Shown here: piece after piece, positions 5,761-11,272 of the stretch
How positions within the stretch are numbered: the stretch's first letter is position 1
Layout of the letters: every line of letters starts with the position of its first letter
Position numbers and translations under genes: made by a program
Assembly: GCA_964354365.1 (NCBI GenBank)
Contig: CAYGZM010000120.1
Span: forward strand, 1 to 11,272
Direction of reading: 5' to 3'
DNA length: 11,272 nt
Origin: CAYGZM01 sp964354365
Lineage (GTDB): Bacteria > Planctomycetota > Phycisphaerae > Sedimentisphaerales > Anaerobacaceae
The notes under the pieces: model-generated
The model's database searches: none
What the model was told of the DNA's origin: nothing
The model's input: the letters and a program-made list of their open reading frames with translations, nothing else

Positions 5761-6780
5761 CTACACAATTGCAATCCTTTTTCCTTTTCTGACCGATTCT
5801 TTTTCTGCTGCGACGATCCTGACCGAATCGCGTGACTGCTCCAGGGTGGTGACGGGTCTGAGCTTCCTGCCTGCAATGAGCTTTGCGAAGTGCTCTATTT
5901 GCAGGAACCAGCCGTCGCCCGCCTCGACCTCCGGTGTAAAGGCGTCGCCTTTGGCAGGGCAGACCTTGAACATCGGCTTGCGAGTCAGGTCGTAGAGGAT
6001 TGTCGCCTTCTCCAGCGCTATGTTGAAGCTCATCTCGAACCCGAACGCGGGCATCATCGCCCAGCCGCCCTCGGCGGTTATCACCCTCGCGTCGTCGTAA
6101 ATGTACTGCGTGACAATATGGACGAGTCCGCCGCCCGGCGCCTTTGCCCCGAAGCTCGCGACGGCCTTGGGCATTCCGAATAGATGCTGCACGTAATCGC
6201 TATCGTGAATATGCAAATCAAGCGCCATCCCGCCGCTTCGCTGCTCGTCGAGGAACCAGTCATCTATGCTCCAGGTCGGCACCGAGCCGAGCCGTCTAAA
6301 GGAAGCGGCGATAACTTTGCCGTATTTGCCGCTATCGACGATCTCTTTTGCTTTTGCGTACTCCGGCCAGAACCGCACGCAATGGCCGATCTGCAAACGC
6401 CTGCTGCTGCTCCTGGCCGCCGCTATCATTTTGTCGCACTCCCTCACCGTCAGCGCCATCGGCTTTTCGCACATCACGTTCACGTCCGCCGACAGCGCCT
6501 TTATCGAAAATTCCGGGTGCAGGCAGGTCGGCAGCGTGATCGAGACCGCATCGAGCTTAGCCTCGGCCAGCATCTTGTCGTAGTCGGCGTAGAGTTTCAA
6601 CTTGCCGAAATCAATGTTTGATTGTGCGTCGCCGATATTGCCGACAGCCTTCTTGGTGTCCTCGACGACGTTTGGATTTGTGTCGCAGATTGCGACTACT
6701 TTGGCGGTTTTGAGCTTGCTCCAGCACTGATAGTGCGTCCGGCCCATAAATCCGAAACCCGCTATGCCTATTCGCAGCAT
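5761..6780 (-). CDS. Gfo/Idh/MocA family NAD(P)-dependent oxidoreductase
   Basis: This is a 339-aa cytoplasmic dehydrogenase, the family's usual length. Residues 1-120 form the Rossmann domain: GFGFMG dinucleotide loop (8-13), acidic AICDTN at the end of strand 2, and the EKP motif with the catalytic-region lysine (105-107, CEKPMAL). The C-terminal alpha/beta domain carries GGMALDLHIHDSDYV (183-197), with the conserved Asp188 and His192 that bind substrate and assist hydride transfer. The substrate is probably a sugar, sugar acid or inositol. It is the first gene of the operon. GGAGG lies nine bases before the ATG, an extended -10 promoter lies about 70 bases upstream, and a heptamer repeat occupies the leader between them. 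Confidence 0.93.
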   Translation of the reverse strand: MLRIGIAGFGFMGRTHYQCWSKLKTAKVVAICDTNPNVVEDTKKAVGNIGDAQSNIDFGKLKLYADYDKMLAEAKLDAVSITLPTCLHPEFSIKALSADVNVMCEKPMALTVRECDKMIAAARSSSRRLQIGHCVRFWPEYAKAKEIVDSGKYGKVIAASFRRLGSVPTWSIDDWFLDEQRSGGMALDLHIHDSDYVQHLFGMPKAVASFGAKAPGGGLVHIVTQYIYDDARVITAEGGWAMMPAFGFEMSFNIALEKATILYDLTRKPMFKVCPAKGDAFTPEVEAGDGWFLQIEHFAKLIAGRKLRPVTTLEQSRDSVRIVAAEKESVRKGKRIAIV

Positions 6781-6796
6781 TCTTGCTATCCTCCAA

Positions 6797-6844
6797 AATC
6801 GTCAATCGCCAATCATCAATCGCCAATCGTCAATACTCAACACC
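6797..6844. repeat. Heptamer tandem repeat in the Gfo/Idh leader
   Basis: On the plus strand the units CAATCGC, CAATCAT, CAATCGC, CAATCGT and CAATACT run without gaps from 6803 to 6837, with degenerate flanks AAATCGT and CAACACC. On the transcribed strand this is a GATTGRY-type array. It lies between the predicted promoter and the Shine-Dalgarno sequence of the Gfo/Idh gene. Confidence 0.8.
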
Positions 6845-6849
6845 CCGCA

Positions 6850-6877
6850 ATTCTACCAGACCCCGCCCCGCCCTCAA
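6850..6877 (-). promoter_or_regulatory. Extended -10 promoter of the Gfo/Idh operon
   Basis: On the minus strand TAGAAT (6855-6850) is preceded by TGG, an extended -10. A weak -35, TTGAGG (6877-6872), lies 16 bases upstream. The predicted transcription start is near 6843, just before the heptamer array. Confidence 0.5.
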
Positions 6878-7151
6878 ACCAAAATTTCCGCGATTTCCGC
6901 CTCTGGACGCGGATTAACCCGCCCTGCCCTTTCAGATGCGGTTAACGCAGATTTACCCGGTATTTTGCGAGAAAACTTCTGGACAAGGCCCGCCAAATAT
7001 GATGAACTGTTTTTTTAGCGAACGTCGCGGTAACACCTCTGCTGATTTGGTATATGGCTGTGCCAGACACGATTTGACTGTTTGTCACCCTTAGCTGCTT
7101 TATAAAGACACGATTTTGTTCGGCAAATCTTCGGATAGAAGGAGGATGTTT

Positions 7152-8402
7152 ATGTATTCGGTTCACAAGTTCGCCTTAATAAAGGGCTTGCTTCTCGCAG
7201 CCGCAGTTTTTATCGCAGCTCCGGCGTTAGCCGATACAGAGGGCTGGGGAACGATTCAAATCACGCAGAACGATTATTTTGATTCATCTCCTCGTATAAG
7301 CCAGCATACCGTTGTGTGGCAGGGGCAGGTTGACCAGCAGGACTGGGAGATACTCTACTACGACATAGACACAACCACCATTCATCAGCTCACCAACAAC
7401 ACTTACGAGGACATTGACCCTGTGATTTGCTACCCGTATGTCGTCTGGGAGTCTGATTGTGGGACGGGCGGGACATACGAAATATGGTTCTGTGATCTCT
7501 CGGGCACAAAGCCAAAACCCCTGCGTCTCACAAACAATGACTATGACGACATTTACCCCGATGTCTCAATCGCTATCAGAATAGAGCCGCACCCCAATGT
7601 CGTCTGGCAGGCCATTCCAGAGGGAAAAGACTGGGAAATCTTCCGCTATGATGGAACAGCTACCGAACAGTTGACAGATGACCTGAAGGATGACCAGCTC
7701 CCCAAGGTCTCAGGCGAGAAAATAGTATGGCGGAACGGGACAGCAAGTAACGAATGGGAGATTTACTTATACACCGGCACCGTCCCTATCCGCCTGACCG
7801 ACAACTTATCGCCCGACAGCAAACCCGATATTTCCGGCTCAAGTGTCGCCTGGGAGTGCTTGGATGCCGGCGACTGGGAGATATACGGCTATTATGACGG
7901 CTCCGTCCAACGCATTACAAACGACGTTGATGTAAACGACAGGTATCCCGTAGTCAGCGGGACAAAAGTTGCCTGGCGGCGGGGAGATATCCCAAGCGCC
8001 AGAATTGGCTGTTATGATTTCACGGAAATTGGTACATATCATTATTATGGCCTCTCTGGAAATAATTCAGCCTATCGTTTATATGAGCAAGAGCTGGTGT
8101 GGCAGAATGACGAGCGTTTTCCGTCTTCGAATTCCATCGTCTATACTGACTTTCACCACCAGGACACTCTTTCCGACTACCCGACTCGCCACTATGCGTT
8201 GCCCGATGTATTTGAGTCCATAATTGTTTACCAGTCAAGCGATCTACCGTCCCCGTCAGAGATAATGATGTCTTTTCGCTGTCAGCCAGAGCTGATGTTC
8301 GACTACAATGACGACTGCAGGGTCGATTTTCAGGATTTCGCTATATGGGCTGCCGAATGGCTCGAATGTAACCGCCAGCCCCCTGTCCTGTGTGATCATT
8401 AG
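7152..8402 (+). CDS. Secreted TolB-like beta-propeller protein with C-terminal dockerin-like calcium loop
   Basis: This is a 416-aa exported protein of unknown binding target. Residues 1-27 are a Sec signal peptide (basic start, LLLAAAVFIAAPALA, cleavage before DTEG). Residues 40 to about 370 hold roughly eight degenerate blades of about 40 aa with recurring cores such as VVW...DWEIYYYD...RLTDN, the TolB/WD40-like pattern common in planctomycete surface proteins. The last 40 residues contain one dockerin-type calcium loop (DYNDDCRVDFQDFAIWAAEWL), a half-dockerin seen at the ends of many Phycisphaerae extracellular proteins. A role in binding or display at the cell surface is inferred. The start at 7152 is chosen because AAGGAGG (7139-7145) is six bases before it; the ATG at 7146 abuts that site. 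It stands alone between intergenic regions. Confidence 0.88.
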   Translation: MYSVHKFALIKGLLLAAAVFIAAPALADTEGWGTIQITQNDYFDSSPRISQHTVVWQGQVDQQDWEILYYDIDTTTIHQLTNNTYEDIDPVICYPYVVWESDCGTGGTYEIWFCDLSGTKPKPLRLTNNDYDDIYPDVSIAIRIEPHPNVVWQAIPEGKDWEIFRYDGTATEQLTDDLKDDQLPKVSGEKIVWRNGTASNEWEIYLYTGTVPIRLTDNLSPDSKPDISGSSVAWECLDAGDWEIYGYYDGSVQRITNDVDVNDRYPVVSGTKVAWRRGDIPSARIGCYDFTEIGTYHYYGLSGNNSAYRLYEQELVWQNDERFPSSNSIVYTDFHHQDTLSDYPTRHYALPDVFESIIVYQSSDLPSPSEIMMSFRCQPELMFDYNDDCRVDFQDFAIWAAEWLECNRQPPVLCDH

Positions 8403-8469
8403 CGATGATTTTCATTCAGGCGCGCGTATCAGCCGGCCGTGTCATGTTCTTCGCGGTTGCTGCGGGGCG

Positions 8470-8565
8470 TCAGAAGTCGACGGCGGATTGTTTTGCCTTT
8501 TCGATGGCCTGGGCCTTTGCCTTCTGTGCGGCGTCGGGCCCGGCAAGGCTGGGTTCGATATTCAC
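8470..8565 (-). CDS. Possible 31-aa open frame or gene remnant
   Basis: A GTG-initiated frame encodes 31 residues rich in Ala, Lys and Gln (central part AAQKAKAQAIEKAKQS), with GC-biased third positions typical of genes here. It has no Shine-Dalgarno sequence and an in-frame TGA two codons upstream. It is probably the tail of a decayed gene or chance. No family was recognised. Confidence 0.15.
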   Translation of the reverse strand: MNIEPSLAGPDAAQKAKAQAIEKAKQSAVDF

Positions 8566-8649
8566 TTGTCAAAGAGCGGTTTTGGGATTTGTCGTTTTGA
8601 GTCCGCCGGCGGCGGATTGCGATTTGCTATTGTTTGCGATCTCGGATTC

Positions 8650-8678
8650 TTGTCACATGGAGTCACCTGAGGTATAAT
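8650..8678 (+). promoter_or_regulatory. Sigma-70 promoter of the Tat isomerase-like gene
   Basis: TTGTCA (8650-8655, five of six) and a perfect TATAAT (8673-8678) are separated by 17 bases. The start is expected near 8685, giving a leader of about 80 bases before the ATG at 8765. Confidence 0.7.
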
Positions 8679-8764
8679 CACGTGTGTCTTTGTTGACTCG
8701 CAGTTGTTGGTAATAGGGTCGCAACAGACAATAGCCAGAGATTGATGTATAAGGAGCAGCGACC

Positions 8765-10225
8765 ATGTGTACGCATTGTACTCGGCGGCAGTTTATCGCA
8801 GCAGGCGCGGTGGGCGGACTCGCGCTGGCGACGGGTCACTTAGCAGCGGCGAGCGCCGCGTCGGACCCTCTGCCAAACCCGAAGGTCCGGATATGCGTGG
8901 TCATTGCCGGCGAGCCGGCGGGCAGAAGCTGGGGCCTTTCCGAAGCGGATCTCGCGCCCATAATGAAGCGTTTGTCCCAGGCTGAGGAACACCTGGGCAA
9001 TGTGGAGTTCGTCATCGGTCGCGCGAGCACGGCCGAGCAGACCGCCCAGTTGCTGGACAGGGCAGGCCCGGATGCACCCGTGCTGGCAGTCAGCGCCGAC
9101 ATCTTTGGCCTGAGCAACTTCAATAGTGACAACTCGGTGCTGCCAACCGTTTTCAAACAGGGACGGCCGGCGGCTGTCTTTCATATACCGATAATCAGCG
9201 GGCACGACTGGTGTCTGGTGAATCCGTGGCGCGATGAAGGACACCGAATCACCCTTTTTAGCAGCAGCGACTACAACGAGCTGGAACGAGCCGCGTCATT
9301 ACTCAGAGTAATCCCGCTGTTGCGACGCAGCCGGGTGCTCGTCTCCCCGCCATTCAAGGGCACGCCCGAATCCTACACGCCCGAACTGGTGAAACAGCGG
9401 CTGGGGGTGGAAATGGTCGCCATTGCCGACGGACGTTACGATGAAGTCATGGCCAACGTGGACGAGCGCGCCGCCAAAGCAGAAGCCAAGCTGTGGCTTG
9501 GCGAGGCAGAAGGCGCCCTCGAGCCGAGTGAGGAAGACGTCCTGAAGGCCGCGCGGGCCGGTCTGACGCTGGACAAACTCATAGCCGAGAACCGCATTGA
9601 TGGTCTGTGCGTTGGAACGTGCATGGGCTGGCTGTCGCGAGGTTTTCCCTGTCTTGGGTTCTCGCGCCTGAACGACCGAGGAATCCCCGCTGCCTGCGAC
9701 GGCGACATGGACTGCCTGCTGACGATGCTGATCTTCCAGCACGCGCTCAACCAGGCTGGTTTCTTGGGCAATGCCGGCGGCGTTGACACCGCCAAGAACG
9801 CCTTTCACCTTTCCCACTGCTCGGCCCCGCTGAGAATGGAGGGCCCCGCCAGCCCAAGGGCCCCCTATCTGCTCCGCGCGCACGCCGAGGTCCGTGGCGG
9901 AGCGGTTACCGAGGTCCATTACAAAATCGGGCAGAAAATCACCTTCACAAAATTGGTCCACCTCGACACCCTGCTGATGTTCACCGGCAAGATCATCGAG
10001 GTCCCAAAGGTTCCCAAAGGCGAGGAACGAGGCTGCCGGACGGAACTCGTGGCCGAGGTTGACGACGCGGACAGACTGCTGGCCAATTGGGGAGGCGGCG
10101 TGCTCGGCGCCAGCGCCAAGGACTACTATGCCTCTCTGCACCGCGTCGCCTACTATGGGGATCACACCCAGAGCATCCGTCACTTGGCCCACCTGATGGG
10201 GCTCAAGGTCGTGCAGGAAGTCTGA
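8765..10225 (+). CDS. Tat-exported L-fucose/L-arabinose isomerase-like protein
   Basis: This is a 486-aa protein. Residues 6-14 (TRRQFIAAG) followed by a hydrophobic Ala/Gly stretch to about 32 form a twin-arginine signal, so the protein is exported folded. The remainder resembles the L-fucose isomerase-like fold: an N-terminal Rossmann-like half (ICVVIAGEPAGRSWG onward), an LCVGTCMGW segment (281-289), the central GIPAACDGDMDCLLTMLIF block (307-324) that aligns with the metal-binding region, LSHCSAPLRM (349-358), and a C-terminal GDH (465-467) near HLAHLMGLKV. Acidic and histidine residues suited to metal binding are present, but I cannot confirm the catalytic set, so isomerase activity is unproven. 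AAGGAG lies eight bases before the ATG. Export of an isomerase homologue is odd, since classical members are cytoplasmic. Confidence 0.85.
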   Translation: MCTHCTRRQFIAAGAVGGLALATGHLAAASAASDPLPNPKVRICVVIAGEPAGRSWGLSEADLAPIMKRLSQAEEHLGNVEFVIGRASTAEQTAQLLDRAGPDAPVLAVSADIFGLSNFNSDNSVLPTVFKQGRPAAVFHIPIISGHDWCLVNPWRDEGHRITLFSSSDYNELERAASLLRVIPLLRRSRVLVSPPFKGTPESYTPELVKQRLGVEMVAIADGRYDEVMANVDERAAKAEAKLWLGEAEGALEPSEEDVLKAARAGLTLDKLIAENRIDGLCVGTCMGWLSRGFPCLGFSRLNDRGIPAACDGDMDCLLTMLIFQHALNQAGFLGNAGGVDTAKNAFHLSHCSAPLRMEGPASPRAPYLLRAHAEVRGGAVTEVHYKIGQKITFTKLVHLDTLLMFTGKIIEVPKVPKGEERGCRTELVAEVDDADRLLANWGGGVLGASAKDYYASLHRVAYYGDHTQSIRHLAHLMGLKVVQEV

Positions 10226-10262
10226 CTTCCGTCCCGAAAGCAGGCGATTCCGATTGACGATT

Positions 10263-10318
10263 CATTCCCTCATTTACTCATTCACCGATTTACTCATCTA
10301 CCCATTCCCACATTCTCC
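10263..10318. repeat. Octamer tandem repeat array
   Basis: Seven consecutive degenerate 8-bp units on the plus strand: CATTCCCT, CATTTACT, CATTCACC, GATTTACT, CATCTACC, CATTCCCA, CATTCTCC. They are directly preceded by CGATTGACGATT (10251-10262), a 12-mer also present on the minus strand at the heptamer array (6797-6808). Confidence 0.75.
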
Positions 10319-10410
10319 GGCGGCTTCGGCCCATCGCGTGCCCTTAGCTCCTCGGTCTTGAGCAGGCGTTCCTTCTGCCTATGCGCCCCGTGCTCTATCT
10401 GCTGCGGCAT
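10294..10410 (-). CDS. Possible 38-aa open frame or gene remnant
   Basis: The minus strand from an ATG at 10410 encodes 38 charged residues (beginning MPQQIEHGAHRQKERLLKTE) with gene-like third-position GC. There is no Shine-Dalgarno sequence and an in-frame TAA lies just upstream. Its last codons run into the octamer array. It may be a remnant truncated by repeat expansion. No family was recognised. Confidence 0.2.
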   Translation of the reverse strand: MPQQIEHGAHRQKERLLKTEELRARDGPKPPENVGMGR

Positions 10411-10448
10411 AAGGCTTTACACAAATTCGGGAAAGTGCGTGAATGTTC

Positions 10449-10457
10449 TGTTAGAAT
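10449..10457 (+). promoter_or_regulatory. Extended -10 promoter of the URO-D-like gene
   Basis: TGT-TAGAAT (10449-10457) is an extended -10 without a clear -35. A second TAGAAT follows ten bases later (10462-10467). The ATG is about 50 bases downstream. The same TGn-TAGAAT form precedes the Gfo/Idh operon. Confidence 0.45.
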
Positions 10458-10506
10458 CGCGTAGAATTGTGCGCAATTTGATGTCAGGTGCAATCGTGAG
10501 GTGTAT

Positions 10507-11272
10507 ATGACTTCGAAAGAACGAATGTATGCGATTATCAGGGGCGACTCGGCTGATCGGCCCGCCGTTACGCCTATTTTTATGGCCTGGGCCGCCCATT
10601 TCATCGGGCGGCCATATAGGGATTATTACCTCGACGGCGACGTTCTGGTCGATTCGCAGCTTGCAATGGCGCGGGCATTCGGCACCGACCAGGTAAGTGC
10701 GATAAGCGACCCCTGGCGGGAGGCCTCGGCCTACGGGATGCAATTCGAGTATCCCGAAGAGGGCGTCGGCAAGCCGAAAGATATTCTGATCAAGAGCGAA
10801 GAGGATATTTCAAGGCTCAAGGGCCGAAACATCGTCAGGGCCAAGAGGACGAAGCAGCGGATCGAGAGCGTCCGCAAAATGGCGGCCAAAGTCGGCGGGA
10901 CGCACAGCGTTTTGGGGTGGGTGGAGGGGCCGTTTGCAGAGTACGCCGACCTCCGCGGCATCGAGGCCGCGATGCTCGATTTGATGGATCGGCCCGGCTT
11001 CTTCGCAAGGGCGGGAGATGCAATCATTGAGAACGAGATCAAGTTCGCCCTCGCCCAGGTCAAGGCCGGTGCGGATATGATCGGCATCGGCGATGCGGCG
11101 GCCAGTCTGATATCGCCCATCGCGTACAAGGAGCTTGTCCTGCCGTTGGAGCAGAAGCTGATAGCGGCGATCCACGAAGCGGGGGCGGCGGCGAAGCTCC
11201 ATATCTGCGGCAACACAATAAATCACGTATCCTATATGGCCAAAAGCGGGGCGGACATTATCGACGTTGACT
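10507..11272 (+). CDS. URO-D/MtaA/CmuA-family protein, 3' end beyond the window
   Basis: The first 255 codons of a uroporphyrinogen-decarboxylase-fold protein run off the right edge. It starts MTSKERMYAIIRGDSADRP, as URO-D-family proteins do. It lacks the MRQAGR motif of true HemE, so heme synthesis is unlikely. LHICGNT (231-237) matches the His-x-Cys zinc site of cobamide-dependent methyltransferases such as MtaA, where a further cysteine downstream completes the site (beyond this window). GADMIGIGD (188-196) and GADIIDVD at the edge fit the barrel strands. A role in methyl transfer to or from a corrinoid protein, for example O-demethylation of a plant or algal compound, is inferred from family. 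GAGG lies five bases before the ATG; an in-frame GTG six bases earlier is less likely as the start. Confidence 0.88.
   Translation, partial: MTSKERMYAIIRGDSADRPAVTPIFMAWAAHFIGRPYRDYYLDGDVLVDSQLAMARAFGTDQVSAISDPWREASAYGMQFEYPEEGVGKPKDILIKSEEDISRLKGRNIVRAKRTKQRIESVRKMAAKVGGTHSVLGWVEGPFAEYADLRGIEAAMLDLMDRPGFFARAGDAIIENEIKFALAQVKAGADMIGIGDAAASLISPIAYKELVLPLEQKLIAAIHEAGAAAKLHICGNTINHVSYMAKSGADIIDVD

Larger units (their letters stand above)
6781..7151. other. Divergent intergenic region between the Gfo/Idh operon and the propeller gene
   Basis: It holds the minus-strand promoter and heptamer array. It also has two degenerate copies of a GCGGNTTAACSC word (about 6906-6920 and 6935-6948), and on the plus side TTGACT (7074-7079) and TATAAA (7101-7106). 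Those two boxes are 21 bases apart, too far for a good sigma-70 promoter. TGACTGTTTGTCA at 7075-7087 is a small dyad that could bind a regulator. No gene is seen. Confidence 0.4.
8403..8764. other. Intergenic region upstream of the Tat isomerase-like gene
   Basis: No convincing gene was found. It contains a perfect hairpin TCCGCC-GGC-GGCGGA at 8602-8616 without a following T run, a possible 31-aa minus-strand remnant, and a strong plus-strand promoter at 8650-8678. Confidence 0.4.

Noticed and set aside
7074..7106. TTGACT...TATAAA as promoter of the propeller gene
   Set aside because: The spacing is 21 bases, outside the workable range for sigma-70, so I did not list it as a promoter.
8405..8677. 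90-codon plus-strand frame after the propeller gene
   Set aside because: It has no ribosome site, a Cys/Ala/Phe-rich composition typical of a shadow frame, and it runs across the promoter of the next gene.
9299..10192. 297-codon minus-strand frame
   Set aside because: It is entirely antisense to the Tat isomerase-like gene. The sense protein has a Tat signal, a ribosome site and family motifs; the antisense frame has none.
10731..11216. 161- and 138-codon minus-strand frames at the right edge
   Set aside because: They are shadows of the URO-D-like gene on the plus strand, whose translation shows clear family motifs and which simply lacks a stop within the window.

Overview
The window looks like chromosome of a heterotrophic planctomycete, most likely of the Phycisphaerae/Sedimentisphaerales type. 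This is inferred from gene content. It holds a secreted beta-propeller protein ending in a single dockerin-like calcium loop, a Tat-exported sugar-isomerase homologue, a Gfo/Idh dehydrogenase beside a xylose-isomerase-like TIM-barrel protein, and a URO-D/MtaA-like protein. Coding density is loose, with long intergenic stretches carrying short degenerate tandem repeats. No rRNA, tRNA, CRISPR array or intact insertion sequence was seen.

Left part (1-2590): a 47-codon open tail with no visible start sits at the edge, followed by a gene-poor block. Next comes a minus-strand two-gene unit: a ParA/Soj-type ATPase and a 131-aa cysteine-rich protein whose start codon overlaps the end of parA. The unit has a near-consensus sigma-70 promoter with an extended -10. 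No ParB is present. Upstream lies about 0.7 kb without a convincing gene, holding a 12-bp inverted repeat and a REP-like hairpin.

Middle part (2591-6900): on the plus strand are a small one-pass membrane protein and a dTDP-4-dehydrorhamnose 3,5-epimerase (rfbC), separated by a GC-rich hairpin. Converging on them is a minus-strand operon in the transcribed order Gfo/Idh oxidoreductase, sugar isomerase/epimerase-like TIM barrel, MFS transporter of the nucleoside:proton symporter type. Each of the three genes has a good ribosome binding site. The operon reads as uptake followed by oxidation and isomerisation of a sugar, cyclitol or nucleoside-like compound. Its leader carries a heptamer tandem repeat.

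Right part (6900-11272), all plus strand: a secreted TolB-like propeller protein with a C-terminal dockerin-like motif, a Tat-signal protein of the L-fucose/L-arabinose isomerase-like group behind a strong promoter, an octamer repeat array, and the first 255 codons of a URO-D-fold protein. That last protein has the His-x-Cys zinc motif of corrinoid methyltransferases and runs off the window.

The least explained item is the ParA plus cysteine-rich-protein pair. The two short repeat arrays, which share a 12-mer, are the most distinctive non-coding structure.
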